From Liolophura sinensis (lineage: Eukaryota; Mollusca; Polyplacophora; Chitonida; Chitonidae): a stretch of 64,000 nucleotides of DNA. How positions within the stretch are numbered: the first letter of the stretch is position 1; the number at the start of each line of letters is the position of its first letter. This document shows positions 12,101 to 24,554 of this stretch, one piece after another. The DNA lies in NCBI RefSeq assembly GCF_032854445.1, contig NC_088301.1:38365187-38429186 (forward strand). The letters are read 5' to 3'. The position numbers and the translations under genes were made by a program. The notes under the pieces were generated by a model, which did no database searches, was not told the origin of the DNA, and worked only from the letters and a program-made list of their open reading frames with translations.

Positions 12101-15100
12101 ATAATGTCATCTTGGTCACTATGAAGATACAAATTAATGTTCTTGAAAAATGTCTGTTTTGAACAAAGAAATTTCTCTATTTTCAATAAAGTTAAATAGT
12201 CATGATGAAATATGACTCATGGTAATAGCAGGATGTCTGAACTGTTGGATACATGTATGTTATAATGGAGAAACTCTTGAATTATGTGTGTTACTTAAAA
12301 TTAGTGATTGGAAGTGACAAAAAAGAGGTCCCGAGTTCAGCGCCAAAGTTTTCCCTGAGACCATCAGTTTTATCACCTGGCACTACAAAAGGTAAAATAC
12401 ATATGCACATTTTACTTCATGTACTCTACAAAAATTATTTCAAGATAAATTTGATCACTTGTTAGCAAAGTGAACAAATGATAAGTATACCAAATGCTAA
12501 AAAAAGCACCATATTCCAGTGAATTCATCTTATGCAGCGTTGTATTTAAGCAAGCACAAGTTTGCAGTACCTGCAACATCCTATTTAAAAGTTGTTGTCT
12601 TGCATGGATTGCCTTGTTAAATTCATTGCCCATGTTTGAAAATAGGATAACTCACCAACAGATGGATGGACTGAGAGACTTACAGAGCTTGCTGTTCAGA
12701 ATAAAAGAGGCATTTCTACAAGATTAATGAATTTCATTTACATTGAGATATATTGAACATAAATTTCAAACATTGACATCAAGGGACTTTCCCTCATCAA
12801 CATGTATGATATGATGAACAATATTAATCGATAGGTTGAGAATTTGAGTGTTTTTTTTTAAAACAGTAAAAAAGGGAATAGGTGCTTGTGAGAATCTCTT
12901 ACTGCATAATGAGAATCAAAAGTAGGTACCGTATTAAAATGATGTGTAATAATCATTACGTCTTTTTTTCCAGATAGCATCCCTGCTAATCCATTATTAA
13001 AACCTGCCACACTCCCATCACCCTCAGATTCTCACGCAGGTGAGTTCATACGGTTGAATGTGGGCATCTTTTTTTCCTTTAATTCTTATTTTTACCATAG
13101 ACAAGGGAAACAGCTCTACATGCATTCATTAAAGAAAAAAATGTTACAAGGTAATCTCAGATGTACAAAGTTTCTCAAAAGTTTGTGAGTGTTTTCACCA
13201 TGAGACAACTTTAGCAAGCAGGTTTGGTGTGTCCTTGAAAGAACGAGATTGAATGGAATAGCATTTTGCCATTAACATTTTGATACCTGTTATGCCTAGA
13301 ATCAGAAGAACCTTCAACCTCTGACCAGAAGTCTACCACAAGCGTGAACAAAACAAAGACTGATGATGCATCCTGCCCAGACAGTTCAAACAATGGCGTT
13401 CTCTCATCGGAGACTACTGTGTCTTTGACAAACCCTGTGGACAGTTCTGATGCCATACAAAGCCGACTTACAGCCAGCAATGCCGATGGGTAAAAAAATA
13501 ATAAAATCTATAGCAAACGTTGTGTGGTATATATTTTAGTTGTGGTATGTTCAGGTTACAAATCTAAAAAAGACATCCTACATGGACCGCTTCGGTGGGT
13601 TTATGATTAGAGCATCTGGCTCGAAGTCTGGAGACCATGAATCAAACCTGGGTCACATCATACCAAAGACTTTAAAAATGGTACCTATTAGTGCGGAGAG
13701 GTTAGAACAAGGAAATAGTTCTGGTTTCGGTATAATGTGACTGGGTGGGGTGTCATGCGTGGTATCTTCGGCATGGTACTTCAGTGCATAATTCATGTGC
13801 TGTAGTGTAAGTGAAATATTCTGTGGTGCAATGTACAGCATAAGACACTAATCAGATGAAAAGATAATGAAAGAAATTCTTGAGTAAGAGTAAAACGCCA
13901 ATGAAATAAATAAATACATGTTTACTAAAACATGATTGAGACAGACAGTCATTTGTCATATCTTTCAGTGGAAGTGTTGAATCTAGCTCGGATGGATTTG
14001 TATTTGGACAAAATTTAGCAGACAGGGTAATGGTGAGTACAGAAGAAGTAAAGATAAAGCATTTTGTGCTCTTGTCAACAACTTTCTTTTGGAAGCTTGT
14101 TTTAAGTGTTATTTAGTGCATTTCGTACCTTACCGTATTTGAGTTGATAAAAAAATAGTTTTTCCCTGTCTGGGCATTTTTACTTACTTTGATCCGTGAT
14201 ATCTCGGTTACCCTACGTCACAAAAATAAAACGTGATGTTTTTTTAACTTTAAATGTGACTCTTTATCTATACATATCAACATTTGGTCTAAAGTTGTAT
14301 TTTTTTTTAAATTCATTTCAGTGCAGAAGGGGAAAATTAGTGTTCAGGATAGATTCATAATTTTGGATGTTCCGATTATGTTTTCCAGTGTGTTTACTGT
14401 AGAATTTAATGTAAATCTATATAGTTTCCATGGCAATAATGTGTGGATCAGGTTTTTAACGAGATTTTATGCGTAACTGATTTTATGTGGTATTGCCAGA
14501 AAAAATACTTTAGTGTTAGTGTTTTATTCCCCTTTATTTATTTCTGTACAAGGCTTTATCTTGGTGTAACAAAAAGAAGAATCTGACCCGAACACAGTCC
14601 AGTTTGTTGGATGTTTTCGCATTTGGCCACCAAACTATTATTATTTCATTGATTAAGTAAGTCTTGAATGAAGCTTATGCATCTTACAACCAGTGTCATC
14701 CATAGGTTGGTCTTTTTTTGCAGGGTGTAAGTTCTTCAGCAATTAGCAGTAGCACACCTGCCTTTGGAGCTAGTAACCCAGGCAACAGTAGTGCAGCTGG
14801 AACATCCACCCAGAACAGTGTGGATGGGTTTGTATTTGGACAGAACTTAGCAGACCGTGTGGTGAATGCCGACAAATCTGAGAGCGAGGAAGGCCCTGAT
14901 GTCCCTGATACAACCTCATCTACAGATAAGCCTGCGGGAGCCTCAGGCGGAGGTAACCGTTTTTATCTAACTGAGGCAGGATTTCAAATGATCATTTGTA
15001 AAATACTTTCTTTTTATTAAGATAACAATTTGTGATTATCTTAAGAGCTTCTGACTACATGTAATTAACCATGCCGACATGATTTAAAATCAATGTGGAC

Positions 15101-18100
15101 ATTATGCATATACTCAGAATTTTGATTAGATTTGGTTAAATGTGTTAAACTAGCTGCACAAAATAACTTAGGTCATTTTGAATCCACATTTTGAAAGACT
15201 TGATGAAACCTGATGTAGTAGAAATGATTGCTTATACCTTTCAATATATCAAAGAACCTGTGGATGGCTGTGGGTTTTCTCACGGCTCTGCCTGGTTTCT
15301 TCTCACTATATCGCTGGCTGGTATCATATAAGTTAAATATTCTTGAGTATGACATAAAACACTAATCAAAGAAATAAGTAAATAAATACTGTATTTAAGC
15401 TTCAGGCTAGTAGCATTATATTATCCCAACCCCACCTTTAACCCCCAAACCTCCCAATTCTTTAGACTAGTGTATTAACCCTGTTAAATGGAATGAGGAC
15501 GAAATGAATGCTTTCAGACCTATGTATAATATTATATACATGTACTTTCTGAAACACTTGAAGACGAGCTAATTTTCAAATTCTCTGTTTTGTATAAAGA
15601 TTTAATTCATTAGGTTGTTTGTTATGACAGAAACAGATATATCATTTGAAAAATTTTAGTCCAGAGTGTAATCATAGGAAAAAATATTGAGGTTAATATT
15701 TAGTTTGCAGAAAAACATAGGGTTGAGAATCCAAACAGAATATTTTGAAAAATTATGACATAAATAAACCATAATTATTGGTGAATATGTAAAAGTTAGC
15801 ATATTTTTGTCTTTCTAGAAAAAACAGCATTGTCTTTAGAGGAGTCTGCTCGTGAGTATCAAGCCAAACACGGCACAAAGCCTGAGCTGGAGGAAGTGGA
15901 GGTGAAAACAGGTGAAGAGGAGGAATCTAATGTTTTACAGGTGAGAGGCATAATGAGAGAGTTATGTTGGTCAAGTGCAGTTTGTGCAACTCACATCTGT
16001 GTATGAGTTGTGCATATTTAATGAGGACTGTAATTCTCTTTGGTCATTGGTGTAATAACTGCTCCAGATTGTTTTCGTTGGATAAAATTTTTGTGCAGGT
16101 TTTTTTTTTTGGGTAACCTTAGATCATGTTCAAAAACAAGATGTATGCCTAACTTTTGCATATTTAACAATTTTTTATTCTCATTGGTCATTATTTCGGT
16201 GTAATAAGTGCTTCAAACATTGTCCAATGGGTTACCGGCAGATTTTCCTCTCACAAAAGTGGTGCTAGTGTTTCATCTTTAACGTATTTGGTGTACCCAC
16301 TGATGTCACGCTGCAGTAGAATGTCCAGCGTCATTGAAATGATGTAATACGTCCGACTTCAGACTTCTGCTGGTATCCCATTGTAATAAAACTTTATGGT
16401 CATATTCTCTTATGGCGACCCAAATTTGAAAACCATTTGATCCATGCCTAGGTTTTGCATATGTAGCAAGGAATATAAATTATTTGGATTTCCTTGTGTA
16501 TAGTTTATTTGAAAGGGGTTTGATAGCACAAAGAATGAAGTCAACAGAAATGATCTGTGGTGAAGGCTTCTGCTAGTTGCATTGTAATTTGTGTTGTAGA
16601 TTGCTGATATTTGTATTACTTTGTATAATGAACACCAGATTTTCAGCATAAGACTTTAGTAATAATGTATAGGCTTGAATGAAGACTCTTGATTCATGAC
16701 AGGGATGAAAAGAATAAAGCACTGATTGTTCAACTTCTTCTTTTTTTTGACAGGCCAACTGTAAATTGTTTGTGTTTGAGAATGCAACTCAGACATGGAT
16801 AGAGAGGGGGAGGGGCCAACTACGGTTGAATGACATGGCCCCTGTGCATGCGGAAACTTTCCATTCCAGGCTGGGTATGTTAAACTGTTGTGTGTAATAA
16901 ATCTTGTTGTGGTTAATGTATTTCTTTTTGGTTTGCTGAATATTATTAGTTCACAAAGGTTGATATAGTTGTGTATAGTAGTGCAGTAATATGTCTTTGA
17001 TGATTAATTATTTTTTCTGATTATATGCTTATAGCGTGTTTTTTTTAGAGTTAAATCAAGAAATAATAGCCCATGTGTGAAACATTATTACGTTTCCATT
17101 TGGTCAAAATATCTATGGTTACTGCAGCGGTTGGACTAACAGCTACATGTATGAAATGAGAAAACCCCCCAAAGAAATGAGCAGTTTTGTTTCTTTTGTT
17201 CCAGTGATGCGGACACAAGGAAGCCTGAGACTTATACTAAACACTAAAATCTGGGCTGGAATGACAGTGGAGCGTGCAAGTTCCAAAAGTATCCGAGTGA
17301 CAGCCAGTGATGGGGAGGATGGGATCAAAGTGTTCCTTATTACTGTTAGTACAGCATAGACCTTTCCAGATATTATGTCATCTTCTCCTGATCTTCCACT
17401 TTGTCGTTTATAAAATATATATATACTCCAAAAACTAATGATGTAACATCTAAATTATGTTATTGTTTGCCAATGACATCCAAGAGTAGAACTAATGTCA
17501 TAAATGTTGCATTTTGATATTGCCCCGTCATATACAGAGTGTTTGCAATGAAAGACAATGACATTATTTGGTAGAAATCATGTGATTATTCATAGAAAGC
17601 AGTTAGTATTTTGTAAGCATTCTTTTGGTTTCATTAGTCTTGTTGTTTTATGTTTCTGTTTGATTAGTGGTGATGTATTAAGTTTGGCGTATATTCTAAA
17701 CCAACAGGCTGAAATGATGGTAATAAGATTTTGTCTCCATGCTCTATAAATATTAGTTGTGAGTGATTCTTTCTTAGACTGTCTTTTGTGTTCTCTCACT
17801 ATCCTTACTATAATGCTTCCCTCCTAGGCAACTCCTAAGGATAGTGAGAATATATTAAGTGCCATTGACTGGAGAGTACAGCGGTTACAAGTTCTAGAGG
17901 AACAAAAGCGGAGTTTGACTGCGGGTAAAACAAGTGAGAAACGAAAAGCAGATAAGCTAGATCCAGAAACACTCAATAAAAAACAAAGGTAAGTACATAT
18001 TGTCAGTTTTCTTCAGTGGTTTGTTTCATATCTATCAAACTCAGTGGTGTAACATAATTTTTTTTAGTGCCTGCCATCAGGGCAGCCTGCACCTCAAGTC

Positions 18101-19463
18101 AGCCTGCCCTTACTGGATTGGGCCTGCCATCAGGGCAGATAATAGCCTTAATCTACCTGCCCAAAGCCAATGTTTGACGGAGCCAAATGTTACCAGATGA
18201 CAAAAAAATGGTAGCTTTACCTTTGTTTGGAATCTTTTTGGAGCAGTTGTTTGTTAGAAAATGGTGTACGCCACAAAATCGCAGCTTTGCGTCAGCAATG
18301 GATTTAATGTTAAAAATACAAACTCTCCTGTGCCCGGCTTCTCGCTCTGGATGCATGCATTGTGGTTTGTGTGTCACGGATAACACAGAAAACGTTTCAT
18401 GGGGGCAGGCATGTTGGCAGGCGTTAGATAACACAGAAAACTTCCTCACCCATTGGCGGAACTCTTGTGTGGCAGAGGCACGTTTGTCGTTTGTAAAGTT
18501 CGCAAAGCATTGCAGCTGAGACAGTATTTGCACAACTGGAATTTCATTCAGTATTTCTGAGTGGCTATTTTTTACTTTTTCTCTTCAACCGACATCTTTG
18601 AAGGGCAAAGGATCTGCAATGAGAATACTTGTGTAAATCACAAAGTTTCACTTTTTTTTACCTTGTAGTAAATATGGATACAAGTACTATGTGTAGCCTA
18701 CATGTTCTGTCCTGATTTTTCAGAAAATGCCAGTCATCTGTAAATCCACAAGATGTACGTGGAACTACAGAAGAATCAAACGACTCAAGTTTAGGTGACC
18801 CAGAAACAGAAGGTAAATCTGTAGCCATTAAGAGCAAAAGACTCACATGTATTATCAAAAGATGAACAATTTTATGTGTGTATTTGGTGTACCTCGCTTG
18901 TTAACAACAATTTTCTAAATAGTTAACACTTGCAGTAATTGAAGTAAAGAATAGTAATGCCAGGGTGTGACCCAATAAGGAACTTCTTCCAGCTTGTATC
19001 AAGACAGTCTAAAGCTATGAACTCATTGGTTCTTTCCCTTATTATGTCACAATTATCAGTGTGTGCGAGCTCATAAAACATATATGAAGTACGCAGAAGA
19101 AAACGATGTGTTCTACTGTCTTTTGGACCTTTTGTGTAGCTTGTCTTCGAGTCCATAAACCAGAATCTTAAAAAAGTAAAAAACCTGTTTTAATCTCAAC
19201 AGATTCACTTATGGCTTAACATCAAAAACTTTTATGGCAGACTTTTATTAACCAAAGGGGTAGGGCATGTCGAGGTATTTGCAGTGCCTGAACTACAGCC
19301 AAGCCATATATAACAATAAAAATGATTGAATATGAACATTTTTAGAGACCATGATGCTTTATTAAACAGGTTGTACACTTTCAGCATTTTTTCTACTTTT
19401 ATTATTTCAGCTTCCAATGAAAGCCACTGTTCCTCTTTAACAGGAAAGTCAGAAGATGAGTGA
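3121..19463 (+). CDS. RANBP3: Ran-binding protein 3 homologue
   Basis: RanBP3 is a nuclear cofactor of CRM1/exportin-1 that binds Ran and promotes export-complex assembly. Coding exons: 3121-3142, 5549-5604, 7471-7516, 7816-7995, 9086-9112, 9615-9698, 9916-9984, 12305-12391, 12974-13039, 13300-13489, 13969-14032, 14724-14952, 15819-15940, 16754-16874, 17205-17344, 17828-17988, 18724-18812, 19411-19463 (TGA). All phases agree, giving 601 residues; human RanBP3 is about 567. The acidic start (MAEAEAAEAES) is followed by FG motifs in exons 4-5 (VFGS, SFGS, SFGS, VFGA). FVFGQNLADRV occurs at residues 286-296 and again at 333-343. The Ran-binding domain covers about 400-510: ESNVLQ, KLFVFENATQTW, ERGRGQLRLNDMA, VMRTQGSLRLILNTKIWAGM, IKVFLIT. 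A basic tract (GKTSEKRKADK) follows and the C-terminus is acidic. The start of exon 8 is the weakest boundary; in-frame alternatives are 12326 and 12341. Confidence 0.95.
3880..3968. repeat. 29-bp tandem repeat, about 3 units
   Basis: The unit starts TTACTATTTGTCTGAAATAT and ends TGTATGG(C/T)G. It is repeated at 3901-3929 and 3930-3958, with a degraded unit before it. RANBP3 intron 1. Confidence 0.75.
8699..8759. repeat. 30-bp tandem duplication
   Basis: AGATACTGCTCTATTCAGAA and AGATACTACTCTACTCAGAA each continue into a CATAGCC end. They form two adjacent diverged units in RANBP3 intron 4. Confidence 0.65.
11121..11341 (+). mobile_element. SINE-like fragment (family B)
   Basis: It contains GAGGTTAGTGCAAGGACTGG, CAGTATAATGGCTAGGGTGAG and a 3' end GATGTTAAACCTCAAGCACT followed by CACT repeats. 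The tRNA-like head is missing. It is in RANBP3 intron 7. Confidence 0.5.
13580..13800 (+). mobile_element. tRNA-derived SINE-like copy (family B)
   Basis: The 5' part resembles a tRNA: TTTATGATTAGAGCATCTGG for the A-box side and a box-B-like GAATCAAACCTGG. Next comes GAGAGGTTAGAACAAGG, then GGTATAATGTGACTGGGTGGG, a block shared with the copies at 11121, 36308 and 47174. It lies in RANBP3 intron 10 and is followed directly by the tail of the other SINE family. Confidence 0.6.
13805..13915 (+). mobile_element. SINE-like tail (family A)
   Basis: Two tail-like pieces occur here: GTGAAATATTCTG...CATAAGACACTAATCAGA and ATTCTTGAGTAAGAGTAAAA followed by CGCCAATGAAATAAATAAAT. They follow the family B copy at 13580-13800, so the unit may be chimeric. 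Confidence 0.5.
15250..15390 (+). mobile_element. SINE-like fragment (family A)
   Basis: It contains ACCTGTGGATGGCTGTGGG, GGCTCTGCCTGGTTTCTTCT, ATTCTTGAGTATGACATAAA and the AATCAAAGAAATAAGTAAAT tail. It lies in RANBP3 intron 12. Confidence 0.55.
18070..18441. repeat. short direct repeats in RANBP3 intron 16
   Basis: CCTGCCATCAGGGCAG is present at 18070-18085 and 18123-18138; each copy is a small hairpin (CTGCC/GGCAG). GATAACACAGAAAAC is repeated exactly at 18379-18393 and 18427-18441. The surrounding sequence is richer in G+C than the rest of the intron. Confidence 0.65.
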
Positions 19464-19900
19464 CCAAAGTGAACAATTATGTCAAGAGTAAACAATTAAT
19501 ATGGTGGCACATGGATGTTAATGGGGCGGAAATGCTAGCAAGGAACATTTCAGAAAGTGCATCAAGAGGGACAGAAATGTTGGAAAACGAAGGCCTATAA
19601 AATTTGATGTCCTTGCTGCAGTTCAGTTGATGTCAGAATGTCATGAAGTATTTTTGCTGGATCCAGGTTCAGAGGATGGTGTTCTGCATTGAGAAACTTC
19701 TGTTGATCAAAGGGATTCAGAAAAGAATAAGGTTAAGTCAAAAGGAGGATTTTGTGCAGTTAAGATACAAACACTGTTGAAATGTTTTTTGGCAACCTTA
19801 CAGTGGTGTACAGAAATGTTAATGTGTGAATTTGCAAATACATGTGAATAAAAGGCAAAACTTTCGGATAAAAGTTGAAAAAAAAAAAGAAAAAAAAAAT
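19464..19900 (+). terminator. RANBP3 3'UTR with candidate poly(A) signal
   Basis: After the TGA at 19461-19463 the first AATAAA is at 19847-19852. An A-rich tract follows at about 19879-19900. This would give a 3'UTR of roughly 400 bases. Longer forms cannot be excluded, because the next several kilobases contain no competing gene. Confidence 0.45.
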
Positions 19901-22900
19901 TACACACACACATGCACGCACACAAAAATGAAAATCAAAAACCTTTCTTCTGCACTTAGCCTTTTCTGCTTTGTTTGACAAATATGCATTTAAGTTCTAC
20001 TGTTTTTTTTTGCTTTTTATTGATTTTTTTTTCTTCTCTGTTGTTAATTTCCCATAAAAGACTATTCTGTGTACAAAACTTGTAACCCAGACAAAATTCT
20101 TGCTGTTGCAAAAAAGTTGGAATCAGCTGGAATAGGTTGATGTTTTGACATAAATTCATATAAGCCATATAGATGTGTCATTTACCACAGTTTCAGCTCA
20201 CATTGCTCAGTTTGGTCAAAGACACTCGGCTGATTACCATGGTGCAGTAAGGTACCTAGCTGAGTGCTTGTTTCACCAAATGAGTTGATGTTATGTAATA
20301 AGCACTAGTGTCAAACAGTGATAATAGCAGAGGCAGTGTCAGCTGATTTTATGTGATATGGCCATTGTTTTGCGTGGGTGAGAAAGGCATGTCTGTGTTG
20401 TTCCCAAGATTGTATTTTTACAAATAGGGGATACATTTTGGAGTCAGATGTGGAAGTGGGGATACGACTGGCTCCAATAGTACTATATATACTGGATCAA
20501 CGAAGACTTGGCTAAATACCAGTTCCAGCTGTAACCAGTACATCGTCAGGTGTTCGTAAGCTAGTCTTAGCAAAGTACTACCATCATGACTATGCCACTG
20601 TTAATGGATGCATCAATAGGCTTTTCGTAAAACCTCATTCCATATCAGATGCCACATTATCACACAACTATGAAGGAATACTGTGTTAGATCAAGCACTG
20701 TTGCTTTGAAAAGTATTATTTGCTATGGTTGAAAGTGCTTGGTATTGTAATGTTCCCTTGTTGACACCTTTGTGTTGTCAAAGATTATTTTTGATTGTTT
20801 AAATGTCTTTGTTTTGGTAAAAAATACTCGAGCATTATACGTTGTCATTTGTAAAAAGGCTTGTTTGGTCCATTTTATGAATAGTTCTAAAACAGACTGA
20901 CTTGCTGACCGGACAGAGACTTGTTTCTTCTTATGTGTACTTAATTTGGTTTATTCCTTATCAGAGATAAGAAATGAAGGGATTCAAGAAAATAATATGA
21001 TATAACGACCGGCATATGACATTAAACTTACGAAACTGGAATGTGTGAATGTAAAGGTAATATTTTTACATGCATTAAAGCTACATGTGATGTATTGACA
21101 GTACTAATCTGTATCTATTCATTCATACATGTAAATAGCTGGTGATATGCAGTAGAGGTTTCAACATTGTGCTGTAACCTGTTGACTGTTCATGCGGAAT
21201 CCTTTACAAGCACATCATAGTTGCAGTGAACAACCATTCTCCATACTATAATAATTAAGAAGACTTTTGTCCTGTTTGAAGAGGCATTTTTTGTTGACTG
21301 CTCCTGTATTTTTTTTACCTGCCTAATCAGTAATCATGAGAATTCATTATATCCTATACATTATAGTTTAGTTCATATTTCATGTCTTAATCAGTTGATC
21401 TACATAGTATACCTCAGACAAAAGTAGTTACCAGGTAGACTGACTGAAATAGACAAATGTTGGAGAAGGCTATGTATGTTGGCAAAATTTTATTACTCCA
21501 GTAGATCTTTTGTTTTGAGTTAGGCTATAAGCTTCTTTGTACACATTTAGATCTGACATACTGAGTACAATCATTCAGCCTACATTTTTCATTTATGTTT
21601 AATATATATTCACTTATAAAGTCTTTGTTCAGTCAGCCCAATGCTTCCTGTAATTAAAGTTTCTTTACAGTATTTTCACTGTCCTATACATGTATCTTAG
21701 ATTTCTTGTATAATAATTATAGTTCTATGCTTAATGATAATAACGTACTATTGCTGGTTTGGGATAACAATATCTGTAGTATGGGAAGGGTGGGGGGATA
21801 TTTTTACTTAACAGACAAGGTATCACTCATACATTCATTGATGCAAAAAATTATTTGTTATTTTCCCCAATTGAGTGAATCCTTTAATAGTGAATATATG
21901 TGTTGGTAAGAAGAGGGAAACGTCCAAGATAGTTCTAATCCTTACAGCAAGGGTTTAGGACTATCTAAAGACTTCCTCATTACAACACTTGTTATCTGTA
22001 AAGTATGCTCGTTAGATAGTGCTGTGAATTTGTCTATGGTGTAATCATATTGCACTGCTCCTGCAGTATTTGTGTTATTTTGTACTGCCCCGCAGTACAG
22101 TTTGTAGTATTTCCTTTGTGAGGAATTCAGTGTCCAAACTATTGGATGTTTCTTTGTTTTTATTTTCACCCATTCTTGACTTACTCGCTACCACTACCAT
22201 TTCATTACAGACACATAACAACTTAAGTCATGAAGTGTTCTGGCTGTAAGGTTGTGTTTGAATCCAACTCCAACTCCGCGTTACACAGGAAGTTTGAGGA
22301 TTCCCCAACTTGTTGGGGGCACTGTGGTATTTCCTATTCCCTCCTTTTCTTAACGATAGGTCAATTCCAGCATTGTGCTGTTGCAGTGAGACGTTAGAAA
22401 AGGTTAACATAGTGGGTGAATGGATCATTTTGTTAAAGATTTGCTCTGTTCATTGCTATGTGGTTCTTGGCCTATGGCAGAAGCTTCCTCCAACCAAGGT
22501 TCTGCTACTTTGGAAAGTGTCGTGCAATGGGCAATTGTTTTTTGGCAGAGGGCCTACGTTCCTTCACCCATAACCCTTGAAAGTGGAATATTCTGAAGTA
22601 CAGAGTTAAACCAAAGTAAACTTAACAAATAAAACGGCATTGACAGGGAGGTTAGAGCTTCTGTCTCTCAGTTGAAAGATATGATTGCTAATACATAGTA
22701 GAGCCAGTATTTACATCTGGCAGTCTCAATCATTCTTAATTGTTACTCAGGATTTAGAGGATTGGATATTTACTAGGGCCTCTTCCACAAAGCGTTTGGA
22801 ATCAATATCAATTATAATTACCCTAATTCTTCTAATTTTTGGGACGGATGTTAGTAGTGCTGAAAGCAGAGTATTACATTTCTTTCCCAGCCTTTTGGAA

Positions 22901-24550
22901 AAGTACAGATATGATTATGTTGTTCATTAGATGGTCTAACCATGTGAGAAAAAAGAAACTCAATATTCCTGCTGGAATTACATATATATTGGCTAAAAAG
23001 AACAGACCAGGTGTCCCAAAATTAGAAGAAATAGGGTAAGGTGTTATATATACCCTTGTCCTTGTTTCTCAGGACATGAAATTCCTGAAGGGAAACACCA
23101 TACATGCTGATACTAAGACCGCCTGCAGCTCTCATATTAAACTTCAGGCAGGCAAAGTGGTAGTGACACTGGAAATGACAATGCCAACCATGACATTTTG
23201 CTAAAAGTATGTGTACCTCAAAAATACACATCATGAATTAAACCCTTGTATGGTAGACTAAAATTATTTTCATTCAGAGGCTTTCTAATTTGAAGATTTA
23301 TTTTCATATGCAGTTTAAATGTAGCGTGTACCGGTAAATGCCATGATAGGAGTTGTATGTAATCGCTATAACCGCATATTTAATCTTGATAAAGGATCTG
23401 AACAAATACTGGTATCTTGACACAAAATGTGTAGCCTTCATGAAAAAATTAAGCACCGTTTCTCAGTAACATAAATAAATGCCTGAATCATGCATCTGTG
23501 TATGAAAAAGTTCTCAATTTTTTGTGATCAAAGATGAGCAGATGAAACTGAAGGTTCGACCTGTATTGTTTTGCAGCCATTACTTTTTCAACAAGAAAAT
23601 AATACACACTCAACTATATGCAGCTTTGTCCTACATCTTCATGAGAGTGAAATCCACAATAAAGCATAACAAATACTGGATTTCAAATTTGCGACTAACC
23701 TGTGATAATACCACATAAAAATTTTTAAAGGTAAAAGAAGTTACTGAATAACTTACAGCAACTGCAATTCCAGTTTACCAGTAAATCTGCCACTCATATA
23801 CTGACCTGATTATAAATAAAGTAGACAATGAAGTTAGTAAATGTCCAATGATGACTGTATCACAACATTGCAAAATACTGGTTGTCAATGATTACAAGTA
23901 ATAACTCCCATACCTTTTAAGCCAAGTCACCAAATGATGCACTTTTTGATGCACTTTCATGTAGCTCATGGCAGTAAGTTTCATGCATCCAAACATCAAT
24001 GTAGCTTCCATAATACTTTGGCAGGTCTATAATGTACACATACACGACACATTGTAAATCTGTCGGACTCCATGATTTACTATTATCAATACCTTAATTA
24101 GCCTTCTGGGAGGATCTTTCACCAAACATTTTAAGTCCTATTTCTCGTAGCTTTTTTTGTGAAGGATGTCTAGCTTATACTGCCATATGGCCATGTCATT
24201 TACAAGAAAAGTGAAAAAAAAGTTATGAAGTTTTATGAAAGTGGCCCCTGGCACTTTACTGATGTAGGTGATCAAGTTTTACACATTTATACAAAGAAGC
24301 AGGCACTGCACATTGAAGACAATAAGAGAAAGTAACACCTGGGATCTTATATATACTTACTTCTGATTAATTACTGAGTAATTGGATCAGTTGACCTGAT
24401 TATAAGTTCACAATGTATTATAGGCATACACATACAAATGTTCATCACATAATATTGACGGCATCTCTCGTGTGGCTATAGTGCTTATATCATATAACAA
24501 CCTTGCACATGTGACTAGTGAATTAGTGGGTAATGCATCACACGGGACTA
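19900..24550. other. convergent intergenic region RANBP3/FGGY
   Basis: No exon is supported here. The region must contain the 3'UTR of FGGY (- strand, stop at 24555-24557) and possibly extended RANBP3 3'UTR. It holds a TA-flanked MITE at 22821-23036. Near 22240-22280 a string (GTGTTTGAATCCAACTCC) resembles the box-B part of the SINE family seen elsewhere in the window. A TTTATT (AATAAA on the - strand) near 23296 is a possible FGGY poly(A) signal. Confidence 0.5.
22821..23036 (+). mobile_element. mariner-like MITE, copy 1
   Basis: The element begins CCCTAATTCTTCTAATTTTT and ends with the near-complement AAATTAGAAGAAATAGGG. It is flanked by TA at 22819-22820 and 23037-23038, the target duplication of Tc1/mariner elements. 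At 216 bp it has no coding capacity. It shares its interior with the copy at 28557-28768, for example CCAGCCTTTTGGAAAAGTA and CTAACCATGTGAGAAAAAA. Confidence 0.75.
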
Positions 24551-24554
24551 ACAC

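Noticed and set aside
18153-18533. Possible gene with 110- and 126-codon frames on opposite strands
   Set aside because: It lies within a RANBP3 intron, has no recognisable domain and carries short direct repeats. More likely a repeat fragment.
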